Shown piece by piece: positions 1 to 12,021 of a stretch of DNA of 64,000 nucleotides. The stretch is from Mytilisepta virgata (taxonomy: Eukaryota > Mollusca > Bivalvia > Mytilida > Mytilidae). A program made the translations under genes and the position numbers. The DNA is taken from contig CM051515.1 of the NCBI GenBank assembly GCA_028015205.1, positions 10,496,001-10,560,000 of the forward strand. Reading direction: 5' to 3'. The notes beneath the pieces were generated by a model, which saw only the letters and a program-made list of their open reading frames with translations, did not search any database and was not told where the DNA came from. The first letter of the stretch is position 1; the number at the start of each line of letters is the position of its first letter.

Positions 1-175
1 AAAAAATATATATGCTATTCTGAAACATCATTTTTTAAATATTTTTATCACTAAAATTCACACGACTGTGATATAAACAATAAAATTCAATGTAATATAA
101 TTAACAGGTTGTAATGAAGCAACAGGTAGAAATTGTTCATCATTATGGAAGCATTATTGTCAGGAGTCCTCTTTA

Positions 176-419
176 GGGAGCAACCATTTGATTTTTATCC
201 TGCCTTTTTTTCGTCAAAATTTTGGTCCTAAATATTTTTTTCCCGCTGCTATTGCGGCCTACATTTTTCACTTAAACCAAAAATTTCCCAGATTGACACC
301 GGCTCTGTTTTTTACACCTAAATTGAACCAGTCTTATATTTTGCCAAAATCCTGGTCCTGCCTATTCATTTCACATTTGATCCTAGCCCTCCCCCCTCCA
401 AAATCAAATGGTTGCTCCC
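176..419. mobile_element. MITE with TTA target duplication
   Basis: The ends are perfect inverted repeats: AGGGAGCAACCATTTGATTT begins at 175 and its reverse complement ends at 420. TTA sits outside both ends (173-175 and 420-422), which fits a 3-bp target duplication. At 244 bp with no coding capacity it looks like a non-autonomous element; TTA duplication suggests the PIF/Harbinger group by inference. An open frame across it has no recognisable domain. Confidence 0.7.
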
Positions 420-420
420 T

Positions 421-3242
421 TATTATAAATCAATATGTAAATCATGTACATGGTCCAAACATACTTGCATTATACAAACAACCATTCACATTAATTTTTT
501 TCAGAAGTCAGTATGATAACCATGCCACCTACATCCGAGTATTTGATGCATGTGTGGAAGTTAATAAAGAAAAGGATTGTTGAAATTACCTGTTTTTCAA
601 TCCTAGCAACTGATCGCTGTGAATAATATTTAGCGGTGAAACAACTAACAAAATAGCCTTTAAATCATTTTTTTCGATATAAAGTTAGAAAAAGTTGGTA
701 TATGGCACTCTTATCCAACAGGAAGGTTAAGTAGCACGTCATTGTGCGGAGTGTCTACTAACAAAGCATCCCATGCATCAAGCTGGCATTTTTTGGGTTC
801 AAACCAAAAACTTTCCTGCATATATCAGATATATCCATGTTTTGGCGAGAGATCATGGAGGTAGGGAAGAGAACGCAGATGGAACATATTACACTTGAAA
901 ATAATTTACATATTCTCGATTCAGTTTTGTTAAGTGGTGCCAATTATTCAGTCAAATTATATAAATTTCATAACCCTTTTTAAAAATTAATGCATTTTGA
1001 TATGGTAACCAAGGAATGTATTTAACTTTTTTAAACTCTATTGGCGTAGATTTTGGGATCGATTTCGATCCATAAATCTCAAAGCCGATGGCAGTGTCCT
1101 AGTAGTGGAGGTATATGGTACCGGAAGGGATATGGTCACTGTCCCGGAGTTTGTTGTAACGTTATACATGTAACAAAAGCATAGACGGAACTGAAAATAA
1201 TATCCGGAAATAATACGAATTAAATTGTTTTGGCTTTTAAATGATTTTTCTAACCGTATTATCAGGCTAAAAGTGGTTAAAAATGTATTATCACAGCATT
1301 TTAGTGTCAAAACATTTTAGTGTAGGAATTGAAATCGTGCGAAATCTTGGTCTCACTCCTTCTTGAAGTTCACTTAATCGGTTTAAATTCGACGAAGGTA
1401 GTAACATCTTTTTTTAGATCTATTCGGACAGCCGGAGAACAAATCATATAATGGCTGCGTATTTATAAACACGGTCACGTGAGTTTCAGTTTGTTAAAGA
1501 ATTATCTAACCTTTCTGTTTTAATCCATACGAAAATTTATATATGCACTATCTTTCTTAAATCCAAATCGAAGTTGAAAAAATTGGCGACGGAAGGTCTC
1601 GATCTGAAAAATGCAAATTGAGAAGTAAGAAGACGTGGTAACGTATTTTCCCTTCACTACAACATTATTCCATACTTTCTGGAAAGAATTATAATAATTT
1701 TAACTGCTGTTATTGTTCTGAACAAAATTCGTTTGTTGATAATTTACTCGTTCATGGGGAGGCAACTCGAACAATTTATATGGCTGAGCAGCATGTCAAC
1801 AAACAACGAAATGCTCGTCCTGACACGCTTTACCAGTTGTCTTTTGTAAAAATTTACCCTATTTCATGCAAAACTTAATTTATTTGTTTGTCATTGTTAG
1901 ATACACAAAACAACAGGCTTTCAGATGACAAATTGGTGGGATTTTTTTTTGGGGGGGTGTCATGGATTGGATTACATCCTGTGCCAATGATAGGTCTTGG
2001 ATTAATGTGGAAAAAGAATATTGCACAACAGAAATAAAATTAATTTTTTAGGGGGGTGGGAAATTTTAAAGTCATTACTGAAAAATATTATAAATATTTT
2101 GACACATTAACTTTTAACCTTATTCTCCTGAATTTTCTGTATAGAAGAAGACTGTTCTTTCATTTTTTCAGTGTGTTAAAAACTAAAGAACATATAACTA
2201 GAGCTAAAATTGGTAGGCAGATATGGGTGAGCACTAAAACAGAAATGGTTCATCAAAAGCATATAATATAAAGTGAGATGATATTGAAATGAGTAAATGA
2301 TAATATTATTCTTTGCCTGACAGAGATAATTTCTAATTTTGCTAGTATTAAGTATCAGTTGTCTAAAAAAAGATGTGAGATTGAAAAAAAAGTCTATTCA
2401 CATTTTAGTCAACCAATGATTTTGTGCATGTATAAGATCAAACACAAACATTTTTTTCTTACCCAATTGCACTGTGGTTGTTCTGATGGACAAAAAATTG
2501 ATCAACTTCACGTAAAAGGGTTTTTTGTAATAAAATAAATGGAACAAATGATGCACATGAGAGCGTCAAACAGGGATTCCTATTCACATGTTGCAATAAA
2601 AATATAATCTGACATAAATGATTTCATATCAATCTTCATAAACTTTCTTAACGTTTGTTTGTTTAATAAACACTGAATTTTTTTATTGGTCCTACGGTTT
2701 TATTGGTGGATACACTCCTGATATTGCTATTCACAAAGTCAAGAGGCCCCCCCTATCGACCCAGTACAAAGTAATACTTGTATCAGTAAGAAATCCTAGA
2801 TTTTTCATTTTAATAATTATATAAAATAAATTTCATAGGAATAATTAAAATCTACTTTTCCAACGATTTTCCTTCAAAACATACAATATGAAATACAGAA
2901 CCTCGCAATCCATATTTTTATGGAAACAAAATTTTATCCAAACATAATTCTTTTACATAAAATTAAATATTTCTTCCTACATCATGAGCAGAACTCGTGT
3001 CAATATCGTAAGTTTATTAAAAAGTAAGCAAATGAGAGATCATGAGACAAATCCAATTCAACACATTAAACTCCAAAATATTTTACTTAATATCATATTT
3101 AAATTAACTCAAGAAAATAACATCCACTGGATTTTTTTTTTAATTTTGAAAAAAGATTAATGTGAGGATAATCTTTAGAAACATCAAATCCCTTTCAATA
3201 AAAAGTAAGTAAATTTGTACATGAAGTAACTTTCATATTTGA
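421..3242. other. AT-rich spacer, no gene recognised
   Basis: I see no supported gene here. Short open frames on both strands lack domains and splice context. Small G or C runs occur near 1940-1960, 2050 and 2745, the kind often found at degraded repeat edges. Confidence 0.5.
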
Positions 3243-3628
3243 ATTTTGAAACTCCTGGGATGATGCCTCTGCTGGTGGACACTAGGTCTCCGAGGGTATT
3301 CGCCAACCCAGTCGTCAGACTTGTCTGACATGATTATTCATTGATTTGTTACAGAAATTATCAGTATTTAGCAAAATTCAAAAATAATAGAAATACTAAG
3401 GGTCCATTCCTTGTATTGCACATGGTAGATCTCCTTAGCTGAAATTTGGCTTCCTATTTCGGTATTTTTGGTTGAGTACTTCTTGTTTAATATAAGTTTG
3501 GTTTTTGGTCTTCCAAATGTTTCGGTTTTAATACTGCTGATGAGAGGTAACTCCTTGAAATGCGTCTTATACAACATAGTATAAATTTACTATATCTAAT
3601 ATTAGTATCTTTGGATTGTTATTTTGAA
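3243..3628 (+). repeat. R1 dispersed repeat, near-complete monomer
   Basis: One monomer of about 375-385 bp. The same sequence recurs at 16681, 23263 (two in tandem), 35433 (one and a half in tandem) and as fragments at 11570, 12891 and 60030. Read on the minus strand it has a short open frame starting LPLISSIKTETFGRPKTK that is shared by most copies, but frames are broken differently in each, so it is treated as a repeat. Class not identified. Confidence 0.8.
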
Positions 3629-5107
3629 TCCTATAATAAACTGTTCACACTTAAATCAGTAAAATTCTTAAAGCTGCATACCAATCTCATAAAAAAATAT
3701 TCATATAGAAGAAAAAGGCTAGTAGTGAAAAAGGGCAGGGCAGTGGTATGTTTAAAAAGAAAAAAGTTTGGCACACCCTCCCCACCCCCTCAAAAAAAAT
3801 GGATCAAAGACTCAAAAGGCCAGGTTGCATTTAACGTGTAACTAAGGATTACATGTACGCCTTCATGCACATCTTCAACATGTCCTTTAAAGTTCTTCCA
3901 ATTTTCAAAGATCTGGGTTTTTAAGCTGCACAAGGAGCTTATTACACAAAATGTATACTTTCCATACACATTTGTTGCAAAAAAATGACTGTTCCAAAAC
4001 ATGGAAAATCTGGAAAAAATTCTCCAAATGACATCATAGTCCTTCATGCACATTTCATAATGTCCATAAACCTGATCTGGAAGGAGTTGATTAATTTTAT
4101 AGATCTTCAAATCTCAAACTAATGGTTAACTTAAAAAAATTCAATTTTCCATTATAAAATTTTAGATGACTGTGATTGGCATGATTTTCTAATGAGTTCT
4201 ACTCCTGGCTTAAATTATGGCAAGAAAACAAACCGCAAAGTCAGAAAAGGGTATGAACAAACAAAAAAAGAAAGAAAGAAATTGGTACAAATACTTACAC
4301 ATTCTAAAAAAAAACACATGCAGAAACTGTCTGATAAAAAATATTTCCAGAGTTATCTCTCTTCATCTGTTTGACTTTACTTTTTAATAGACTTAAGCCT
4401 GAGCATAATTTATAAAGAAGTAGAACTCGGTGTTTTTCCAGACAACTTGAGCTCATCACTAATTTTTTTGGAGTCCATATTGCGGTTTCTGGTATTTGTT
4501 AGTTCTCATCCTTACATATTTTTTATTTTGTCAGTGCCTCTGGATTTATGTTATCCTAGGTATTGTAATTACTTTATCTTGTGTTTCTTATCGGTTAATA
4601 TCTGAGTTCGTTTTCACTTAAATTTGATATATTTAATAATAACATCTCCTATATCAGGATGCTCTTACCAAATGAATCGTTGGTTATTAAAATCAGAATT
4701 TGAAAAAGGCCACCACCAGAATTTTATTTCAAGTGAACCACAAATGTTTGAATAACTGCAATACTGAAAATACCTCTGTGAACTTAAATCTCTGAAATAT
4801 CCAAGCAGTATTAAAATAATTCTTAAAAAAGACATTACCACCTTTTATTTATAAGTTAATTATAAAAAATGTATTTTTTTAAATAAAGGACTTCATTTTA
4901 AAGTATATACTTGTATATGTTTGTCATAAGTCATTTCGGTTGCACTTTGTAAAAGTTTTATATTTGATTTACTTTATACATAAATACATATTTTAAAAAT
5001 GAACAGTAGATAGTAAATAAAGTAAAATGCCATTCAGTTGGGACTAAGCTACTGAAAAATGACACCAATGAAAATTATTCCTGATTCCCAGTTGTTGTTT
5101 TAAAAAA
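3629..5107. other. AT-rich spacer, no gene recognised
   Basis: Open frames at 3790-4110 (minus) and 4192-4374 (plus) have low complexity and no domain. A phrase like CTTCATGCACAT occurs near 3861 and 4041 and may be a worn direct repeat. Nothing else is supported. Confidence 0.45.
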
Positions 5108-5172
5108 AATCATTCGCCCTCCGAGCTCATGGTTTCTTTTTCAAGAACCAATGCTTATCCATTGTATCTATA
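5108..5172 (-). repeat. Degenerate half of fold-back element
   Basis: The stretch ending CTTATCCATTGTATCT matches, with several changes, one arm and the centre of the hairpin at 15858-15953. Only one arm is present. Confidence 0.45.
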
Positions 5173-5459
5173 ATACGAAACCGACAACATACAGATAACT
5201 AAGCATAAGTGTATAAATAAAATAAAACAATATGAAAATAAATACCTGTAAATAAATAAATCATCATTGTTCTGATGCCAGTAAGATTTTTCATGAACTG
5301 GTATTTATTCAAAGAGGATGAACCAGTAGCAAGGAGAATAGATGTGGTCAAGAACAGGTACATCTATGACTTATTTGTTGATATTTTAATGCATTGATGA
5401 ATTACAAGCTGATCATTATTAACAGTTCTATCTTATGAACATATAGAGTTTCAGTTTTA

Positions 5460-6480
5460 GACACTGCACCATGTTGTATACTATATGCACAGAGAAATTA
5501 AGATATCCTGTTTGTACCATCATGAACAATCAAATATCCACCCCTGTGGACAACCAATCATGAAGACATATAGGATGTCAATTTTTACTTACTCTTGAAA
5601 CACAGTACCTTATATTATACTCATACATGCAAATCTTTAGGATTTAAAAATTTAATTGGACAACCTTTCATGATGACATTATTATCCCCACTCTCCTCCT
5701 TTGTGACCTAAAACCTTGTTCAGTTCGGGGTAAAGCATGTTATTTCTATAAAGTCATCAGCTATATGTAGATGCACACGCAATAAGGTTTAAAAATTTTA
5801 ATTTTGAAAAATTACGGCCCGCAGGATTAAAAAAAAAACCACGCTTTCATTCATCACTATGTGTGTTTTATTTCTGTATAGTATTATATAGTATATGTGC
5901 AATAAGGTTTTAGAATTCTGATTTTCACATGGGTCAAATTCCGAAAATTTTGAATTTAAGATTGTGACATAATGTATGCCTTTTATTTCTACACAGTATT
6001 GTCAAACACTTTACTTAGAACAGAATTTTCATGATGACATGATTATCCTCCCCCTATTGTGATCTAACCTCCCTGTTCATTTGCAAGGTCAAACATTTCT
6101 TTCGTATAGAAAGAAATGTTTTACTTGCAAATGAACAAGGAGATTAGATAACAAAAAGAAAAAGGGGTTGGATGGGGGGGGGGGGGAGGGGTGGGACGGG
6201 GATAATCATGTAATGTTATACACTGTATGCACAAATGTAGATGTGCAATAAGGTTATAGAATTTTAATTTTTTCAAATTTTTTTGCCTATAGGATTCAAA
6301 TTTTGATACATGTGAATTTGTGCTTTTGACCTAAACTTTAAAAACTTTATTTTGATACATAATTTTCATATTCAGTATGAAATTGTGCAGTAAGGTTTTT
6401 GAATTTTTATTTTCAAAAATTAGGACCTATATTCATGCATTTAATTGTGAAAGTGATCTAAGTCTAAGATTAAGTTTTGA
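5460..6480. repeat. Diverged tandem repeats
   Basis: The phrase GCAATAAGGTTT, or a close variant, followed by an A/T-rich tail and then a phrase like CCTATAGGATT, recurs near 5780, 5899, 6245 and 6386. Phrases such as TTTCATGATGACAT recur near 5667 and 6030. The spacing is irregular, so this is an old, eroded tandem array rather than a clean satellite. Confidence 0.5.
6071..6140. repeat. Hairpin with 7-nt loop
   Basis: Arms 6071-6102 and 6110-6140 are reverse complements apart from one indel and one or two substitutions; the loop is CGTATAG. Weaker pairing extends outward, with GATTATCC near 6042 against GGATAATC near 6201. The right side carries a run of about 14 G at 6174. Confidence 0.75.
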
Positions 6481-6750
6481 AAATTTTGCAGAATATACAC
6501 TTCAACCATGCATCAAATTACAATTAAGGCATTAGTTGTAAGCAGAATAAATAATAAATGGTTGCTGATTGAGTACGTGTGCACATCCACAACAAGTTCT
6601 CAGTTATTAGTTGACATAGGGTCGTATATTTGTGTGTACAAGTGTACGTTGAAGAGACTGACCATGTGACAATAAGATGAAGGTGACACGACCCATATTA
6701 CACGATGGACTGGCTTTTAAGTGTTTTTAAAAATCAGTTTTAATATACAA

Positions 6751-7042
6751 AGTGATCTACCATCATATTACTTGGTGTGAGGATGCATCTTGGGGAGAAA
6801 CACAGCCTCCCACCAAAATTAGGTCACCCTGACCTACTTATTGCACTTCATCGACTTAGGTTAAGTATTACGTCCGAGTTCAGTCCTCTGATACCAAGCG
6901 ATCTACAATCACACTACTTGCTGTCAGGGGACGTCTTGGCGAGTAACACAGCTTCCCACCAAAATTAGGTCACTCTGACCTACTTATCGTACTTCATTAG
7001 CTTAGGTTAAGTTTTACACCAAGTTTAGTTCACTGATGCCAA
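6751..7042 (+). repeat. Two tandem copies of a 146-bp unit
   Basis: AGTGATCTACCATCA at 6751 and AGCGATCTACAATCA at 6897 start two copies. Both contain CCCACCAAAATTAGGTCA. The pair lies directly upstream of the Penelope-like fragment and may be part of that element. Confidence 0.65.
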
Positions 7043-7340
7043 TGGACAAATCAAGCAACGTGATCTACATGTTAGAGTGTGGGATTTGTAATCTGCAGTA
7101 CATTGGAGAAAGTAAGCAAGCTTTCAACAAAAGAATGAACGGCCATAGAAGTGATATAACAAAGAAAGACTTTCTACCCGTCAGCCGACACTTTCGGTCG
7201 ACTGGGCAAAATTCTGGGGACTTTGGTAAATGAAAGTTTCTATTATAGAACAAAATTTGATTTGGAGTGATCAAGAAAGGCAGACAAGAGAAAGCTTCTG
7301 GATAAAATAACTAGGCACCTTATATCCAAGGGGAATGAAT
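7036..7340 (+). pseudogene. Decayed GIY-YIG endonuclease of a Penelope-like element
   Basis: The frame from 7036 reads NVIYMLECGICNLQYIGES and then FNKRMNGHRSDI, the pattern of GIY-YIG nuclease domains that end Penelope-like retroelement proteins (Y-I-G-E, then R and H of the catalytic helix). It stops at 7231-7233. The tail of the same domain continues in another frame from about 7230 (SIIEQNLIWSDQERQTRE, then a stop, then LGTLYPRGMN). The copy therefore has a frameshift and an in-frame stop and should be inactive. No reverse-transcriptase part lies just upstream, so the copy is 5'-truncated. The family call is from motif memory. Confidence 0.7.
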
Positions 7341-7611
7341 AAAAAGAAATAAATTTGTGAATTGATACAGGTATTGAATAATCCTTTTTTTATTGTTATT
7401 TCCAAGTGCTTTATTTATTATTTTTTTTTCGTGTAATTTTTCATTTGTTATGATGTTACAATTCTGTAAAATAATTCTCTACCTTATGTTAAAGGATTAT
7501 TTATTTTAATTTTTGTTTACAAGCGTTGCTACACACGAGGAAGATCAAGATCACGATTAGCAAGATTGTTTTCTACATGTAATTAATTAGTCATTTCGCA
7601 ACGCGACAGCA

Positions 7612-7638
7612 CTGATGAAGGATCTCAGTGATCCGAAA
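7612..7638 (+). ncRNA. Hammerhead-ribozyme-like core
   Basis: CTGATGA (7612-7618) is followed by A, a 5-bp stem GGATC/GATCC with loop TCAGT (7620-7634), then GAAA (7635-7638). This is the order of the hammerhead catalytic core with its stem II. Penelope-like elements are known to carry minimal type I hammerheads in their terminal repeats, and the GIY-YIG remnant lies 270 bp upstream. The stem II closing pair is a mismatch or is shifted by the extra A, and I could not draw a convincing stem I, so activity is doubtful. Confidence 0.4.
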
Positions 7639-7689
7639 ATTTTGCTTCGTATGAATTATTTTTACAATTCAAAATTTAGAAAAAAAATA

Positions 7690-7990
7690 ATTATATATAA
7701 CATTCCTTACTTATATGTAAATCTGAGATAGATATACATATAAACAAACGTTTGCCCTTCAAAATACCCCTTTATCCCTTGTCTAATTAGATGTCGTTTT
7801 AGTCCAGTTCACATCGGGAACACACGTCTTGGTTACATAATAACCAAACAATTGCTCATGTCAAAAAACTATTTTGACGATATAAATCAATACATTTCAA
7901 GAATAACCTTAGATAATTTTTACAAACAAGTTAAAGTTCAAATCTACCTTTAATTTCCAAATGTTGTATGCAGGTTGTATGATCATTTAA
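7690..7990. repeat. D1 dispersed repeat, left half
   Basis: Collinear with 25395-25750: both have AACATTCCTTACTTA, then CCCTTGTCTAATTAGATG and GGTTACATAATAACCAAACA. The repeat is interrupted at 7990 by the 518-bp element and resumes at 8509. Confidence 0.7.
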
Positions 7991-8508
7991 GGTAAGGTTT
8001 GCGGTCACAGAGAGATATTTAACAACGTCGAAAAAGCGCGTTGCGTACTATTATCGTCTCACAAAATGTCAACACATCGTAGCAGTGAATCGAATCTGCG
8101 TTCCGGCGGGGCACAAAACTTGTGCCCTGAAAAAGGGTTTTCAGTGATTGATTTTCTAACAAAACGCGAAAAATACTTTATTTATGTGTTTAAGCGGGTT
8201 AATTTAGAATCCCGTTTCCATGGAAACGAGATCGGGGACATATGAATTTTATTATTTAATTATAATGGAAATATTTAAATCTATGATAATCAATTTCATG
8301 AAATCGAGGGACCCGGAAACAGGACATTTTCACCTTTTTGTTGCCATGGCAACGTCTCTATTTTTGCAAGGAAATGTTAAAATGTTGTGTTTTCGTGATT
8401 CTTTCTTAACTTTGCATGCAGATTTGATAAATAATATCTAGAACATAATAATGTCACATTACTAAAATATTATAATTATAAAAATCCAGGGAGAGCCCAA
8501 ACCTTACC
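7991..8508. mobile_element. 518-bp MITE flanked by TTAA
   Basis: The ends are GGTAAGGTTTG at 7991 and its reverse complement ending at 8508, with TTAA on both sides (7987-7990, 8509-8512). It splits a copy of repeat D1 whose uninterrupted version is at about 25730-25755, so it is an insertion. TTAA suggests a piggyBac-type target; a TTA/TAA reading (PIF/Harbinger) is also possible. Inside are short palindromes such as GTTTCCATGGAAAC and GTTGCCATGGCAAC. No transposase. Confidence 0.7.
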
Positions 8509-8815
8509 TTAATTTAGGAAAAACTTCTCTTATAATAATATCTTCTTTCAAACCAAATTAATTTCATGAATTACATTAGTAATAGAAAAGATTACAAACG
8601 CAGCATTTTCAAATATTTTACACTTATTAAAGTTCGTTCCAACAATGTTTTAATTCGAGTTTGAAATATGCTCTGATTAAATTCAAATGTTTTAATATTT
8701 GTCTCGACCAATGAAATCTCATACACCTTACACGATTCAAATCGCACGTCTATAATCACACGCAAACCACACGCGCACGCTGCACGCACACGATTCACAC
8801 GTTCCACGCACACGT
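8509..8815. repeat. D1 dispersed repeat, right half
   Basis: Continues D1 (compare 25740-25995): AAACCAAATTAATTT, then AGTTCGTTCCA and CAATGAAATCTCATACAC. It ends in a block rich in CACGCACACG (8755-8812), related to the 22-bp minisatellite at 24449. Confidence 0.65.
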
Positions 8816-9949
8816 TTTTTTTGGTAATTTACACCCAATCAAGTGTATGTGTATTGTGTTGTGGTTATAGAGAGAATGAATCATTTTAAATGTTGCAGAT
8901 AATTAAATGGATTTGATAGCAAATCCATAATTTTCAGAAGTTATACATTTTTCACATTGTAAATTGAAATATTATAACATGAACCATGTTTATTTCCTTT
9001 TGATAATGTAGAGGATAAGTATTCTCGGCGTCGCCTTTTTTCTCAATTAGACACAACTGATCGAGATTGACATATTTTCAAATTAAATGGTACGTGCATA
9101 GATCTAATATTAAACTTTTGAATTAGCATTCGTTTAAGAAATTAAAACCCACACAATATGTTAATAACACCTGTTAAGCGAAATCTGTGGGTATTGAAAT
9201 AAAAATAATGGTGAAATGAGGTGCATTTCATCAATTTTATCGACATCTACATAGATGTAACGTACATAAATGGAAATATTAAAACAAAATTTCAGTTGAA
9301 ATTGGATGTATCTAAATCATGATTTAAGCTGTTGCCTTGTAGATAAATATGTAAAGGAATGTCATATTTGCTTTACCTCTCAGCATTTTTCAGTCAATGA
9401 ATTACCGATTATACGATAAGGCTGATACATCACATAGTCAGGTGCTGAACGTCAGAATTGGATATGAGAAAGGTAACCAGTGAAATTAAATAGTTATTTC
9501 TATCATATATTTTCATTTGTTATATTGATGACCCTAAGTTTGAATTTGTGTGTGTGTGTTGGGGAGGGTGAGGGCTATAATGGAGGAAACAATTGAGGTC
9601 ATGAACATTGCAACCCAAACATAGTATCATTAAAGAAAAGCAGAAAAAAAAAACGTTTCAGGATAAATAAACGTGTATTTTAAATAGTAAACAATTTGAA
9701 GAGAAAAAACCTTACCTACTTTCAGTGTGCTGTTACGCAGTCACTTTCACTCTTGCTTGGCATAACTTCTGGTTTGTGTATTTATAGGAATTGTAAGTAC
9801 AAATAATGTTGAATTTTCTCATGATTTTATAGCTAGTCAATAAATATTTTTCATGTCGGATATTATCAGAATATATTTGTGTTTTCATCTTCCAGACTTG
9901 CAACTGAATTTTGCATTCAATCATTCTGCATAAGGGTCAATTATCCAAC
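8816..9949. other. AT-rich spacer, no gene recognised
   Basis: No gene, RNA or clear repeat boundary is supported. There is a short TG run near 9548. Confidence 0.4.
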
Positions 9950-10090
9950 CCTACCAATCATCCATTCTTTTACAGTAGCACTCAAGATTGGTTCCCCTTT
10001 GTGTTCCGTCTCATCCATTTTTGAATTGTTTTTGATAAATTGTTGAATTTGTTCTCGTCTGGAAGAATCACGAAATATTTGCCCTGTTTG
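9950..10090 (-). repeat. S2 dispersed repeat fragment
   Basis: Read on the minus strand it contains GATAAA-rich sequence, then GGAACCAATCTTGAGTGC. Related copies lie at 27780-28170 (minus) and 33195-33425 (plus), which share GGAACCAATTTTGACT. Class unknown. Confidence 0.55.
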
Positions 10091-11032
10091 GCCAACAACA
10101 ACAACAAAAAATAAACAATTTAATTTAATTAACACATAAAGACAAATGTAAATTAAAACACCCACCTTATAATGTTCGAAAAAGTGTACCATTAGACTAT
10201 ATCTAAATCATTGATTCAATGTACATTTAATTTAGATATTGAAGCTGTTACATTCGCAGAAAGAATGTATTAATAAGGGATCTTGAATGGTCACTTGTGT
10301 GAATCTTGGATGTCTTGATTTTCATGATATCCATATTTTCAGACAAAATCAAGACATGTAATATCAACAACAAAAAAGAAAAAATGTGAAGCAAAATATC
10401 TTCACCTGTTTCCTTCACTACATGTAGCAGTGTCCATAAAAATAAATTATGATTTTTTATTTCACCTAAGAAGATCTGATCGAGATTGTTATCGATCAGT
10501 TTACATTGACTCCAAGGCAACATGCTTTTTTTTATTTGAAACTAGTATAATCTTGATGGATCGACCGTCAAAATTTCGTGATTTCGCTATAGGATTTCAT
10601 CAATTTATTTGGTCGGAAAATTTCATATTGCTATTATTTATATACCTATTATATTGGCGTACTATATTTGTTAAGAAGCTATTTTGACATAGGTATATCG
10701 TTGATACACTATTTTAATTAGCGTATTCCATTTTGCCATTTTCATAAAAATTGTTTTGAGCTGCACCTTTTGCTTATCTATTACTTACACTTGGTGTGAG
10801 TCGGCAGTTGAGTAGAATGACCGTTATTTTGCAATATCAAGAAACGTAAATCCACCAGCGAATACTTATAAACAATAGAAATTTTAATTCCAAACAGCAA
10901 TTAGGACAATAATGATATAACTTAGCCTACTATTTACCATAACATTATTTCATGACATAGTGAAAATAAACAAAACCAATATGACGATTTGGTTCCTAGC
11001 GGAAGGCAGTATGTTTTTATTTTGTTTTGTAG
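10091..11032. other. Spacer, no gene recognised
   Basis: I searched for relics of the upstream exons expected before the fragment at 11033 (third-helix and first-loop exons) and found none that I can support. An open frame at 10430-10687 ends in a hydrophobic stretch but has no splice context. Confidence 0.4.
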
Positions 11033-11143
11033 ATTGACTACTCGGTTACTAACACATTTTCTTCTGATATACAACTGTTTTCAGTTTCTGACTATTCTGC
11101 TACAAAAGGAAATTCACTGGGATGGAATATGCTATTTGTAAAG
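11033..11143 (+). pseudogene. Relic tetraspanin-family loop exon
   Basis: Acceptor TTTGTTTTGTAG precedes 11033 and donor GTATGG follows 11143. The exon is 111 nt, 37 codons, phase 0, exactly the length of exon 17 of the main gene. Both end in an LFVK-type C-terminus (WNMLFVK here, WNTLFVK in exon 17) and share an Asp-Ile before the Tyr/Ser-rich part. It has no stop. With the fragment at 12022 it marks the remains of a third family copy upstream; no CCG exon or other exons were found, so I call it a relic. Confidence 0.6.
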
Positions 11144-11569
11144 GTATGGTAGCTACAGTATGAAATATCACGAACTGACCAATTACATGCGTACCATATG
11201 GACTAATTTTTTAAAAGAATAATTTTATTCTAAAACAAGCAAAACAGCTTTTAAAAAGTTTTTTTTTTCGAATACCATTTCAAATATATTTTCATATCAA
11301 CATTGGTCCCTTATTGCGTTTAATTTTCCAACAACTCGTTCATATATTGAGACTGATCTCCTTTTATTTAATCTCTGATTATTTTTATCAAGTCTGCTAT
11401 TTGTCACCTTTTTGTATGTTGGTAGTAATTTCACAGGTCAGTTATTATATTTTGACATGTAAATGAATGTTACTGAGCAAAGGGCATACAATTATTTTGT
11501 ATATAAACTCAAATCTATTTGGCATCCAAGTTCACCAGCTAAGCTTATTAACAGTTTTCAAAACTAAAA

Positions 11570-11640
11570 ATAACAACCCAAAGATACTAATATTAGATAT
11601 ATTAAATTTGTACTATGCTGTATACGACGCATTAAAGTTT
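11570..11640 (-). repeat. R1 repeat fragment
   Basis: AAGATACTAATATTAGATAT and TATACGACGCATT match one end of R1. Only about 70 bp remain. Confidence 0.7.
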
Positions 11641-12021
11641 GCTTTACCTATTTGCGTTTTGGGTCCATCATCAAATACGCATGCAAATTCCATTTAAAAT
11701 ACATTGTGACCAAATATTCAACAAAACAGAAATTTAATTAAGACTTCATTTCAAAACATTCCTTCAACCTACACGAAAATCGACGAAAAGTGCATGTCTT
11801 GTGCATCAAAATTGGTATCAAATAATTATATTTCACTACGGGTTCTTTCAGTGTGTATAAATGTAGTTAACATCGATTTCGGAATTGTAAATCCAAAGGC
11901 TACATAGTGAACAATTCAAAGCAGGAAGGTGATAAACGTTTGATGGTGGTAATCGTTAAACCGTTGAGTTGTTAATGGAAGTAAATGAAATCAGTATGGT
12001 TGTAATATTGGTGTTTTACAG

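Noticed and set aside
188..583. 131-codon open frame
   Set aside because: It overlaps the MITE at 176-419 and has no domain or conserved borders.
3790..4110. 106-codon minus-strand open frame
   Set aside because: No domain, no splice context and low complexity; I cannot tell it from chance.
4217..4260. Reading MARKQTAKSEKG, which recalls the histone H3 N-terminus
   Set aside because: The similarity covers only a few residues and nothing histone-like follows; Lys-rich reading in A-rich DNA is expected by chance.
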